A DNA stretch of 64,000 nucleotides, from contig CM055100.1 of the NCBI GenBank assembly GCA_029204225.1, positions 56,934,239 to 56,998,238 on the forward strand, written 5' to 3'. The DNA is from Diphasiastrum complanatum (Eukaryota > Streptophyta > Lycopodiopsida > Lycopodiales > Lycopodiaceae). The notes beneath the pieces are model-generated. The model searched no databases. It had not been told where the DNA came from and worked only from the letters and a program-made list of their open reading frames with translations. The position numbers and the translations under genes are program-made. Positions 54,837 to 64,000 of this stretch are shown in pieces (position 1 is the stretch's first letter; each line of letters opens with the position of its first letter).

Positions 54837-55491
54837 TGTGAAAAATACAGATCCTAAGTGGATCTAAACTCCAAGATCATTGGCTTGAATGCTTGCACTC
54901 CAAACTACATAAGCTAGGAATTGGCAACACATTCTATGCTACCTAGAATGCAAAGAACTTGATCAAAAAGCATTTATCACAAATGGAAACTTCCATAAAC
55001 ATCAAGTGCGGCCCAAAATAGCATTATACAGTCCATAATACATCAGCCTATCACTTTTGGAAAGCACCTAAGATCATACACAATAGCTTGAAGACAATAC
55101 ACACAACAATGCTCTCAATGGAGGAAGAAACAATGACAATGATCTATTGATCTCAATGAAGCATACAAAAGGTTTCTCCAACCTGTTCTCCACGACTTCC
55201 CTACTATTTATGGATGAGGAAGATGACTCTCTCTCCTCTCTCTAGAAGGTACTTAACCCTAGATATTCCCTATATAGGAAAAATAGCTAAAAATGGCTTA
55301 TATGACCAAAATACATCAAAATGGTCTCATTTTGAAGGGTATGAAGTTTGACACTTCATCATACTGAAAAAATACAGTAAATAAAAACATTGTGGCCTGG
55401 TTCACACGTGTGAAACTCCAGAACCAAAACTATTTACAATTTTAGCCAATTTAGGCCTCAAACTAGCTAGGAAATGTTGACAATTTTCACA
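54837..55491 (-). repeat. 5' LTR of Copia-12 (promoter LTR)
   Basis: Same 655 bp as 49061-49715 with two differences. As the 5' LTR it should hold the active promoter; the TATA box is near 55265-55276 (minus strand). Confidence 0.97.
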
Positions 55492-56290
55492 GTCTGTGGA
55501 TACGATGATATATTGAGCTTGGGAACTTTCACGCAGTTGGCCGTATAGGATTGGCATAGTCAATGCCCCATTTCTCAAATGTCATCTCAACTAAGATTGG
55601 TTGTAGCATCATCCTTTTCACTCATGGATTCTATCAAAATGTTGGCATGTGTCACACCTCTTAATCTGGCAATGAATATCCTTAAACATTTTGGACCAAC
55701 ACAACCCATGTTGTAGTGTCTTCATGTTCTAGCTTCAGCAACGAAGTGCACTCCTAACTATTCTTTCATGGACAATACTCACCACTTGGGGCCATGTGAT
55801 AGGACACACCATTGTATAATCTCATCATTACATTTATGATACAGTTGTCCGACTATTAACACATAGTAAGTATATTTTATAATTAATCTGCGTCATTCCA
55901 TCTTAGTCATTTCCAAGGGTGGACATTTTGACATAAGATATCCAACGATGTCAATTTCCCATTCTAGAACAGCATCAACGTGGAATAATATGGCATCAAA
56001 AAGTTCATCATCTATCCTCTTACTCTCCAGTACGCTAGGTATCCATGAGAGATGATCGGCCAAATATTATTGCTTGCCCTTGTAAATGGCAATTTTAAAG
56101 TCAAACTCTTGAAGAAGTAATAGTCATCTAGTGATCCATCCTATGGTGCATGGTCTATTTACTAGATACAATAGGGCTTGATGATTGACGAATGGGATAA
56201 TGGCAAAAAAATTCATGTTATATACCATCACTAGCGCTTTTCGTTCAATTGTGGTATAGTTTATGTCTACATGGATCAGCTGCTTACTGG
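55492..56290 (-). pseudogene. Ty3/gypsy RNase H and integrase zinc domain (Gypsy-3, proximal part)
   Basis: Minus strand from ~56265: NYTTIERKALVMVYNMN, FVNHQALLYLVNRP, ITRWLLLLQEFDFKIAIYKG and LADHLSWIPS, the gypsy RNase H with its end-of-domain LADxLSR motif. Then, after ~250 bases, RRHYNMGCVGPKCLRIF and a Cys/His integrase zinc segment. Stops and frame changes occur throughout. It is continuous with 48800-49060 if Copia-12 and one copy of gtctg are removed. Confidence 0.75.
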
Positions 56291-57421
56291 AATGTAGGGT
56301 CGTAGATATAGTGTAAGCAGCCCTCTACCTGTCAAGAAGGGTTAGATCCACAAGGATAGGTCTCTAACTATATTTAATTGCTTATTTTGGTTGCTATTTC
56401 AACAAAACTAACACTTATCCCCAATCCTAACAGTAACCAAACATGCCATTAAAAATAGAGGAAAGAGAGAAGAGTAGAGGGAGGTAGCTCATTTGCTAAT
56501 GCTATAATCTAATGGAGAACCTATAATCCAACAAAGTCTTCCACATGTGTGAAACACCTTTTGGTAATGAATGAATGCATGTAGAATGGTTTTTTTGCCT
56601 TAGATTTTGCCATTGATCTTGGATTTCAACCAATAGGTGATCTATAGTGCATGAATTTTCACTTGGTATCAAAGCCTACCTAAGCTTTTGATGCATCTAT
56701 CATCCAAAGTTTCAAAAATTTCATGAAAATCAAGATCTAGAGAGTGTTGATGCATCTCCCATGCTATCTCAAGAAAATTTGGATCAAGAGAGTTCATTAT
56801 CATAATGATTGAATCATTTCAGGTATTGTATGGAATTCAGTGCTCAGACACATGTGAAGGACAACCAAATTCATTTGGGTGGTTCTCTTCCAAGTTAGAT
56901 CCAAATTTGGTGCTAGATAGCTTGTTTGAAAGCTAGTTTTGTCTAGTTTTTGTAGCAATTTGTTTCAATCCATTTGGTTGAGCCAATCAAAAGTTATCAA
57001 CTTTTAAAGAGAGTTAGGTAGGGCACCTAGACTTGTGTGGACGCATTTGGTTTGATGATATCTTGCTAGTTTGACCAAAAAATTCAAGAAGAGGCTTGCC
57101 AATGTCATCTATTTGAGACTTAGTCATCATTTTGAGGTCATAGCCACTTTCTTTCATACAATTGGCTTGTATTTGAGTGATTTGTGGATTCTTGGAGTGT
57201 TTCACACGTGCCAAAGATAATTTGACCCAAACTTTGCCTATACTCCATCAATTGATGAGAGGTTGATCTAGTTTGAGAGAGATTGGTAGAGCTAGTGAGA
57301 TCCATCTCACATTTTGTTGCAAAATCTTGCATAGGAGTTGCTATTACACCTTTCAAGGATCCTATATTGAGAGAGAAAGCAAAATTTTATCGTCTAAATC
57401 ACAAGGAGTCTTCACTATTAC
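56291..57421 (+). mobile_element. Probable 5' LTR remnant, primer site and leader of Copia-13
   Basis: tggtatcaaagc at 56664-56675 is a primer-binding site with one change from the usual tggtatcagagc. It is preceded by gaattttcact, close to the LTR end ttttcaca of Copia-12. The left border of that LTR was not found: no tgtgaaaaattgtc lies upstream, so it is truncated or diverged. 56676-57421 is leader without recognised coding sequence. Confidence 0.55.
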
Positions 57422-58057
57422 ATGGCATCTATGGGTTCCTTTCTATTGGAATCTAGTGAGAGACTATCTACCTCCAACTATTCTATTTGGAAGGCTAGAA
57501 TGGAGTCCATTTTGGTGCTCCAAGATGTGATGAAAATTGTGCTAGGACTTGAGGAGGAGCCTCAAGAGCTTCAAGAGGTCCAAAAGTACAAAAAGAGAAC
57601 TAGGATGGCTCTACATATCATAAAGATAAATGTTTCAAATGAATTGTTGTGTGATATTGGCTCATGTACCGCATCCAAGGAGGCTTGGGACACATTGGAA
57701 TCCATCTATGGTCGAAAGGTGAAAGTATACTTCACAAAGGACAAGCCCAGAGGAAGGGACAAAGAGCAACATCAACATTTCATGAAGGACAAGTCAAAGG
57801 AGGAGAGTGATGAAGAGTCATCACAAACATCAACAAGTTGCAAATCTGACAAGAAGTGTTTCCTTTGTGGTAAGAAGAGGCATTTTGCTTCTAATTGTTT
57901 CAAGAAGAGAAATGATGATAATGTAGCAATAGGGACTAGTTGTGGTAAGCTTTTCAAAATTGATGCTAATCCTTGTGCAAGTGTGGCCAAAAGGAGCTTG
58001 GATCATCTCAAGGAGGCGGCAAGTGATCTACCTCAATCTATGTTCCAAGATGGATGA
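57422..58057 (+). pseudogene. Copia-13 gag with two internal deletions
   Basis: It starts MASMGSFLLESSERLSTSNY, homologous to the Copia-12 gag start, and follows it for ~100 residues (AWDTLESIYGRK). It then jumps directly to the charged linker and zinc knuckle CFLCGKKRHFASNC (about residues 142-155). After that it jumps again from KKRNDDN to CGKLFKIDAN, which in Copia-12 lies ~110 residues after the protease site. So the C-terminal capsid half and the whole protease are missing, while the frame stays open over 211 codons. Integrase and RT are also absent downstream. An element like this could only move in trans. Confidence 0.85.
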
Positions 58058-58232
58058 AGATAATGCTTTGGCAAAAGCACATGGAAAGTTATTGCCAAGG
58101 AGGTCTACTTTTTATCAATTCTCTTATCTTGTTCATCTGGATGATTTCATTTCATCATGTAGAAGCAAAGATAGTGCTATTTCATGTGACTTCTTGCTTG
58201 AAGACTTCAATTGGAGGTACCTCTTATGAAAA

Positions 58233-59186
58233 GTGCTTGATATGAAGATTGCAATAGTTGATACTTTGGGGATCTTTAGATCCATTTTCTTTGCCAATAT
58301 TCCTTTGCGTATAAGGATTAAGGAGGATCCAATTTCAATCAAGAGGATGATGGTAGGATTCTCAAATCTACCAAAATTCCAAGTGTATGATGGAGATTTG
58401 CCAAGGCTTGAGGAGGAGTCTTCTCAACACATGGTTTCATGGGGATCTTCAAGGGGCAAGGTCGAGTCTTTGTGGCTCAAAGTTCATGGTAAAGAGAGGA
58501 AAGTTTCAAGTGGTATTCACTCCAATATATTCTCTCATGTTTCTCTTTCATTACTTGATGTACCATCTTGCTTTTATGAGGTTTCTACATCTCATAGTTG
58601 GAGTGAGGTAATGATTGTCTTGTATCATGCCTCTGGTATGGACATATTACTTGTCATTCATGGCTTAGATATGTTTCCAAATTACTTAGAAAGCAAGTGG
58701 TTGAGTCATCAAATGTATGCTCTTGGATCTAGTAAGAGCAAGAATGAGCTTGTTGCTCATAGTTTGAAAACTCATGCTTTTACATGGTCTGAGGCATTTT
58801 GTAAACTTTTCTTGAGATTAAGTGAAGCATCCAAAGAGAACACTTACATCCTTGAGCAAGTATTTAGCCTCAAGAAGATCAAGATAGAATTTGATTTCAA
58901 GATTAGATCCATCATAGATAAAGTTCATAATATGTGGAGTAGTCAAGCTAGTTTGCTTCATCTTGATAATCAACACTTTTGCTCATCTTATGATCTTGAT
59001 CTCTATGATCTTTGTGATCTTTATGAGGCATGGAAGCCTCTGATTTTCATCATGGTTCAGCCATCTTCATGCAAATGGTACTTTCAAATCAAAGATCATC
59101 ATCAAGCATGGAGGAAGCACCTTGATATAGTGGCAAATTGGTGGAATGCTCTCCAAAGGTGTTGGCAAACGATTTCTACCAAATAA
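58233..59186 (+). CDS. 317-codon open frame of unknown nature in Copia-13, before the polypurine tract
   Basis: It begins MLDMKIAIVDTLGIFRSIFF and ends in CWQTISTK. It lies in the place where pol would end, ~125 bases before the polypurine tract and 3' LTR start. I see no protease, integrase, RT or RNase H motif, no CCHC cluster and no convincing membrane segment; the N-terminal ~25 residues are moderately hydrophobic. Asp/Leu/Tyr-rich repeats (YDLDLYDLCDLYEAW) occur near residues 245-260. A stop-free 954 bases is long for AT-rich DNA, but coding is not proven. Options are an additional gene of a copia lineage (some have an extra frame here), a transduced host fragment, or a chance frame. A shorter frame (57942-58229) ends four bases upstream in another frame. 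Confidence 0.35.
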   Translation: MLDMKIAIVDTLGIFRSIFFANIPLRIRIKEDPISIKRMMVGFSNLPKFQVYDGDLPRLEEESSQHMVSWGSSRGKVESLWLKVHGKERKVSSGIHSNIFSHVSLSLLDVPSCFYEVSTSHSWSEVMIVLYHASGMDILLVIHGLDMFPNYLESKWLSHQMYALGSSKSKNELVAHSLKTHAFTWSEAFCKLFLRLSEASKENTYILEQVFSLKKIKIEFDFKIRSIIDKVHNMWSSQASLLHLDNQHFCSSYDLDLYDLCDLYEAWKPLIFIMVQPSSCKWYFQIKDHHQAWRKHLDIVANWWNALQRCWQTISTK

Positions 59187-59321
59187 ATCTTATCATGGAT
59201 ATGATGAGGGTGCTGCTATGATGGATCCTTTTGCTGGTTTTTTACTTCATATGCATACCAAAGGATCCACTCAAAAAAGTTTCACAAACTCCTTGATCTT
59301 ACCAAGCTAGTTTTTGAGGAG

Positions 59322-59540
59322 TGTGAAAAATTGTCAAAAATCTATCTTGGTTATTTTATGATTTTATGTTTGTGAGTACTTTCTTAATAATTTTAATTGT
59401 ATCATATAGGCTTAAAATATTTCAAAAAATCATATGCTCGCACAAACATGCTAAATCGAAGCATATAGCAGATCGTGGGAAAGCTAATTTTGCAAAGAAA
59501 ATTCATGCACAGTTAACAGACAGAGAACAAACACAGAATG
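59322..59540 (+). repeat. 3' LTR start of Copia-13
   Basis: It follows the polypurine tract tttttgaggag (59311-59321) and starts TGTGAAAAATTGTCAA, matching the first 16 bases of the Copia-12 LTR except one inserted A. It diverges after that, and its end is not visible; the purine-rich block begins at ~59540. Confidence 0.6.
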
Positions 59541-59578
59541 AATGAGGGAGAGAGAACAAATAGAACAAACACAGAATG

Positions 59579-59582
<4 letters not shown>

Positions 59583-59675
<93 letters not shown>
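59583..59675. repeat. (GA)n microsatellite, tract 1
   Basis: About 93 bp of uninterrupted GA dinucleotides. Confidence 0.98.
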
Positions 59676-59677
<2 letters not shown>

Positions 59678-59858
59678 CCCAAGAGCTAGAAGGGAGGAGA
59701 GGCAGCAACGAGTGAGGGTGGGGCAGCGAGAGGAGAGCAGCCCCAATGGAGAAAGAGGAGAGGAGAAGAGAGGCAGAAGCAAGCGAGGAGAGAGAGGAAA
59801 GAGAGGAGAGGAAAGGCAGAAGCGAGCGAGGACAGGCATCAAGAGGAGAGCAGCCCAA

Positions 59859-59860
<2 letters not shown>

Positions 59861-59947
<87 letters not shown>
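59861..59947. repeat. (GA)n microsatellite, tract 2
   Basis: About 87 bp of uninterrupted GA dinucleotides. The spacer before it repeats words such as gaggacaggcatcaagaggagagcagccc found also around 59710-59750 and 59970-60000. Confidence 0.98.
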
Positions 59948-59952
<5 letters not shown>

Positions 59953-60058
59953 AAAGACAACATTAGTGAGCGAGGACAGGCAGTGAGCGAGGCAGCAGCG
60001 AGGAGAGGCAGCAGTAGCAGCAGCGAGGGAGGCCGGTGCAGAGGAGAGCTAGGGAGGG

Positions 60059-60060
<2 letters not shown>

Positions 60061-60155
<95 letters not shown>
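60061..60155. repeat. (GA)n microsatellite, tract 3
   Basis: About 95 bp of uninterrupted GA dinucleotides, ending at gagagcacgtc. Confidence 0.98.
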
Positions 60156-60156
<1 letters not shown>

Positions 60157-60167
60157 ACGTCATGTGG

Positions 60168-60340
60168 GCCAAGCCACCTGTCAGTTTCGCTAACGTGTCG
60201 TGCAGCATGTGTTTCGACATGTTGATGTGGCACGTCACATGTCTGCGGGACAGGCCAAGTGTCAGGGTGGCTAGAAAAATTTCGAACACGTGTCACGCAC
60301 CATGTGTTTCGACATGTTGATGTGGCATAACACATGTCGT
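60168..60340. repeat. 95-bp tandem duplication rich in ACATGT/CACGTG words
   Basis: catgtgtttcgacatgttga + tgtggca is identical at 60206 and 60301 (27 bases). Flanking cacgtgtcacgcac / taacgtgtcgtgcag and gccaagtgtcag / gccacctgtcag are similar. Many short palindromes (cacgtg, acatgt, cgacatgtcg) lie within it. Confidence 0.85.
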
Positions 60341-63300
60341 GCACATACTCACCAATGGTATGTATACCATGTCCGTGTCGATCGCGTATTGGTCGACTAA
60401 ACTTTTTTTCACCTACGAAAAAACATTCGGAAGCATAAACCATAGAAATAGCAAATCATGAAACAATAACAGCCTTTAACAAAAAGCATTAGACAAGAGA
60501 GCATTAGCACATGAGGATACTTGACTACACAAAGTGGTAGAGTTTCTTCTTTTCAATTAACATGTAAAATGAAATACAAGAGATGCTTTTTTATTCTTGG
60601 GGAGGCCCTTGTCCCTTTGCCTCTATTGGCTACTTCAATGAGGGAAGGATTGAAATCCTAGCCCTTCAAAAAAAACACAACTAAATCTAAGGTGCACAAA
60701 GAAGCACACTCCACCTACCGCCACTTTGACTTTGACTACTACTTACAACTTAAACAAAATTTTATCAACTTAGACTTTGGGCCTTTTACATTGTTTTATT
60801 TACATGGCCCAAGTCTATTTTATTCCATAAAACAATATTTTACATGTGCTCATTGGGCTATGGGCTTAGGCACGCAAGATGCCACGGCCCTCGCACCTAG
60901 ATACCCTCAACAAGGCCCCCAACTTGAAATAGTGCCGATCCCTCGACACTATGGCGCTAGTATGGCCAGCAGGTTTCACGTCGAAGCCTTATTAAGTAAC
61001 ATGTTACTTGCACCATAAACTCGACGCGAGCGAAGAAGTGTTCATCAATTGGTGGAAAAAATATTGTGTGGACACCCTCTGACCAAAATTGGACGATCCA
61101 CGTTTAAAATTTATTTGGCCAAAGAGGGCCTAACATGATAAGTAGTTGGTTTTTCATAACCTAATGACCTATTATTGCTACATCACTCTTATAAGATGTT
61201 CAACCAAAATATGAAATTCATTAATGCTTCTAATTAATTATGATTGTAGCATGCTTTTTCTAGTCGCAATAGTCATAGGTGCTTACCCATAGCTTGGATC
61301 CAACAGGACCCTGAATTGAGAAGCTTCCAAGACTTCCACATAGTAAAAACTACATCACATTATATTCAAAAACTCAAATTCAGCAAAATAGGAAATTTAA
61401 CCAAGTTGATGATCATTGATGTTCCCCCAAGATTTCTTCATTTTTATAGAGCTTTATAAGTTTAGAAATATCGTAATACAATGAAACCTATGGAGTTTTT
61501 GCATGCATATTATTCAATCAACAATTCCATTAACTTTTTCTAGAAACAACCATTCCAATACATTTCTAAGACATTGAAGCGACTTAGCAAGTAATGTTGG
61601 AGGGGTTAGATAATGATTGACGCACATTTTGCCTAGTAGCATACCACCTTGAGACATTAAAGATGATGGGTACCATTTGTTGATTTAAGACCACAAGGAC
61701 TTCACAAAATTGCCTTTTTGGTTGTTTCCAAATTTCCTTCCATTATCTTTGAAAGGTTAACTTGCAACTATCAAACAAAATTTCTCTTTCCTTATCATAT
61801 ATTACAAGCTCTAAGAAGAAAGCTTACTTTTTCTCAGCAACAAGCTGAAGACTAATTTTAACATAGAAACAAACAAAGTAGTGGAATATTTTGCAACAAA
61901 ATACATTCATTTCATGAGCCTAGTTTTGGTATACATTCACTTCCATCACAATAGGTGCCATATAGATCTATTGAATACACATTCGCCATTAAGACTTCAA
62001 TTTGGACCCGTCATTGAAAATCGTCAACAAAGGTAGTCTCTTGATTGTGCGAAGAATGATATGTTACTTCAAGAAGTTAAATTAGTAACGCATGACTTCC
62101 AAAAGTTCATGCATCAATGATTAAAGAAAATCAAATGATGTTCGCAAGTGACAAGGCAATTAAGCTTAAGATCCTGACTAAAATGGTCACACAAGGTTGG
62201 ATGAGGCTAGGCATTTCATGGCAAAAGGCAAAGAAGATGGAATAAATGCCAGGTCGTGAGCAAGCAACTATACCACATTGGCTTGTTTTGCAGATGGAAC
62301 TAGAGAATGCATGCTCAATAGTTATGGTAAGACATTATGGCCATTATTAAATATTTCGAGAGGCCAATGGCACTAGGTTGACAATGGGGAAAATCAGACA
62401 AGCATGGTTGAAGCCTTTACACATTCATGGAACAAAGTCCAATTAGTCACATGGGCTCCATAATTTTCATCACATATCTAGTATAAAAAACCTAGTTCTT
62501 GACTTCAAGGGGAGGTTTGAGTCCTTGTGACACATGCAACAAGAAACTCATTTGGAGTCCTCAATACTACAAACATGTCATGAATTCTCAGCAAGAGACT
62601 TTGGAACATACTGGAATGGCATCCGCATGCCATAATCACATACAGAAATGTTCCGGCATGCCTGAACTTTTTTGTTAGAAGATTAACACCATTTACGTTC
62701 ATGAACAAATTCATGAGGTTTACGAATATAATGGGATTGCAGATATCATACGCTCAGTAGTTTGAAACAATCAATGACCATGATTTATATTGTTCCCTAT
62801 GGCACCTAGAAAATATCAAATATATTTGCAAAGAAAATGCTGCTGATGAAAACTAACAATTGAGTAAAAGTATTTAATGAGATTGTGTGATTCATACATT
62901 AATGATCTGTGATAATTAATAATCATCATCCAAATAGTTTCATATGGTGTCGAGGAGATATCAAATATACTCACAAACAAACCGTCACTTGACCTTACTA
63001 CTTTTAGGTAACACATGATCATTATGTTAAGCTCCTATAACACCACCGCTAGCACCTCAAAAGTACTATCAATAAATGAGACTAATTGACCTGCTTTGAA
63101 ATTAATAAATTTCCTATCTAAGAAATGGAAATTATTTGCCATTTGAGAGTAATATGTTTAATAGCTATCTTTAGATACTCAACAAAACCCAATTTAGCTA
63201 GAAATGTGAATGGTTTCAGCCTTTACATAACTTTTCTTGAATAGTCTATTTCAACCATTAGTATTGGAATTCACCACTCAATTGCAATTTAATCCTTGTC

Positions 63301-63503
63301 TCAAGGATGTACCTTTTGTCTTATATGGCACCTCGGGTTTTTCTACTTTCGCATAATATTCTCTCCACTCCCAGTAGATAAAATCCAGAATTGTGTTTTA
63401 ATCAATGGAGCCCCTCATTGTCAATGTAGTGATGCAGAAAGTTGAGATTTGTAAGAGCATACACATCCACAAAACAAATATGCGTAAGTGCAGTCATAAA
63501 TGC
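60341..63503. other. No gene recognised
   Basis: About 3.2 kb. A plus-strand frame at 60692-61018 (108 codons) and a minus-strand frame at 62505-62714 have no known domain. No retroelement protein motif, tRNA or long tandem repeat was found. gccttattaagtaacatgttacttgcacc near 60985 contains a short palindrome (agtaacatgttact). Confidence 0.45.
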
Positions 63504-63563
63504 TCACTTCGCTGCAGAATTAGAAGGATCAGGATCAAGCCTCCTTTGAATAGCAGCAGCAGC
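63504..63563 (-). CDS. Candidate last exon of an unidentified host gene
   Basis: Minus strand: acceptor ttttcacttcag (AG at 63564-63565) followed by 20 codons encoding AAAAIQRRLDPDPSNSAAK and a TGA (63504-63506). The phase is 0, compatible with the candidate exon at 63665-63722. I do not recognise the protein. It lacks any transposon motif. Confidence 0.35.
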   Translation of the reverse strand, partial: AAAAIQRRLDPDPSNSAAK

Positions 63564-63664
63564 CTGAAGTGAAAACAGGTTCCATAAAATGAACAAGCCA
63601 AATTAGTTATGCATTCAGTATGGCTGATACTCAATGTGGTTGAGAAGCTAGCACAATTGGCAAC

Positions 63665-63722
63665 CAATCTAGAAAGTTCAGCTACTTCAGGTGCATGACC
63701 TGCAAGTCTTCTAACCCAAAAG
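63665..63722 (-). CDS. Candidate penultimate exon of the same unidentified gene
   Basis: Minus strand: acceptor tgactttgcag (AG at 63723-63724), then 58 bases encoding, in phase 1, FWVRRLAGHAPEVAELSRL up to TTG|GTTGCC. Joining to 63504-63563 across a ~100-base intron keeps the frame and gives a helical, basic C-terminus. An intron of ~100 bases is typical for plants. The rest of the gene would lie to the right of the window. Confidence 0.33.
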
Positions 63723-63724
63723 CT

Positions 63725-64000
63725 GCAAAGTCAGATAGCATTTACTAGTTACAAGCAAGAAAAGAGGTCAAGTTCACCGACCCTCTACTTCTGAAACAAG
63801 TCAAGGAGAAATCGGGCTATAACACAACAATTGCATTTACGTGTAAGAGTCTTAAAAACCAAAACCCCAATGAGAGTTGCATGTAAGTATGAAGAGCTTT
63901 GAGAAGGAGAGATGAAATGCTCAACGAATTCATATCTATGGAAAAGTGTATAGTTGGGAAACTTAAGGTTAGTTTCTCAGGATGATAGAGCAAGGAGCAT
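63725..64000. other. Presumed intron or flank, nothing recognised
   Basis: If the two exon candidates are real, this is intron upstream of them on the minus strand. It is pyrimidine-rich on that strand (cttctcaaagctcttc, tgacctcttttcttgctt). No open frame of note. Confidence 0.35.

Larger units (their letters stand above)
49061..55491 (-). mobile_element. Copia-12, intact young Ty1/copia retrotransposon (6,431 bp)
   Basis: 655-bp LTRs at 49061-49715 and 54837-55491 differ at only two positions in my base-by-base reading (a/c near 49232, g/a near 49480). The target duplication gtctg is exact (49056-49060 and 55492-55496). The primer-binding site gctctgatacca is at 54825-54836. The polypurine tract, minus-strand gaagagggag, is at 49716-49725. 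A single uninterrupted gag-pol frame lies between. All cis and coding parts needed for transposition appear present, so it may still be competent. It is inserted in the integrase of Gypsy-3. Confidence 0.97.

Noticed and set aside
59484-60443. Long minus-strand open frame (319 codons) of Leu-Ser repeats, and the plus-strand Arg-Glu repeat frames
   Set aside because: These are translations of the (GA)n tracts, which have no stop codon in most frames. No other sign of coding.
1-64000. CRISPR arrays, bacterial operons, rRNA or organellar gene clusters
   Set aside because: None seen. The tandem repeats lack spacer structure, and the gene content is that of a plant nuclear genome.

Overview
The window is nuclear DNA of a land plant with a large, repeat-rich genome. 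The only gene I can name is a plant-type nuclear transport factor 2 (NTF2). The rest is mostly LTR retrotransposons of the Ty1/copia type (gag, zinc knuckle, protease, integrase, reverse transcriptase, RNase H), with some Ty3/gypsy, one hAT-like DNA transposon, long GA/CT microsatellites and several minisatellites. Exon 1 of NTF2 is GC-rich and lies in AT-rich surroundings. A fern, lycophyte or gymnosperm would fit this density of decayed copia copies, but the sequence alone does not fix the lineage. Element labels below (Copia-1 to Copia-13, Gypsy-1 to Gypsy-3, hAT-1) are local names only.

Layout. 1-3.1 kb: Gypsy-1 gag remains and two minisatellites between arms of an 80-bp inverted repeat. 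4.3-11.3 kb: copia remains in both orientations (Copia-1 to Copia-4), an orphan exon-like block at 5.4-5.66 kb, and a tRNA-derived SINE-like sequence at 11.3 kb. 12,057-21,121: NTF2, with exon 1 at 12,057-12,359 and exon 2 at 21,050-21,121. They are separated by an 8,690-bp intron holding a ~150-bp tandem repeat, a 2.4-kb hAT-like element with an 8-bp target duplication, an ATTACTCGC-type array, and two nested copia fragments (Copia-5, Copia-6). 21.1-25 kb: no recognisable gene. 25-29.3 kb: Copia-7 (-) and a short gypsy-like element with a tRNA-Asp-type primer site (Gypsy-2).

29.3-48.6 kb is a nest: Copia-8 (+) is interrupted in gag by Copia-9 (-, 5.4 kb, two LTRs). Next to it, Copia-10 (+) is interrupted inside its zinc knuckle by Copia-11 (+, 5.6 kb, exact GGAGA target duplication). 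48.8-56.3 kb: decayed Gypsy-3 is split by Copia-12 (-), a 6,431-bp element with 655-bp LTRs that differ at two positions, an exact GTCTG duplication and one uninterrupted 1,317-codon gag-pol frame. It is the only element here that looks recently active. 56.6-59.5 kb: Copia-13, a relative of Copia-12 with a cut-down gag and no pol, carries instead a 317-codon frame of unknown nature just before its polypurine tract. 59.6-60.2 kb: three long (GA)n tracts inside a ~600-bp purine-rich strand. 60.4-64 kb: no gene recognised, except two exon-like blocks near the right edge (63.5-63.7 kb, - strand) that may be the 3' end of a host gene continuing beyond the window.

Together the sequences show one compact, conserved transport gene stretched by repeats, and a mobile-element landscape with at least five direct nesting events spanning different ages. 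The older copies carry frameshifts and stop codons; Copia-12 does not.
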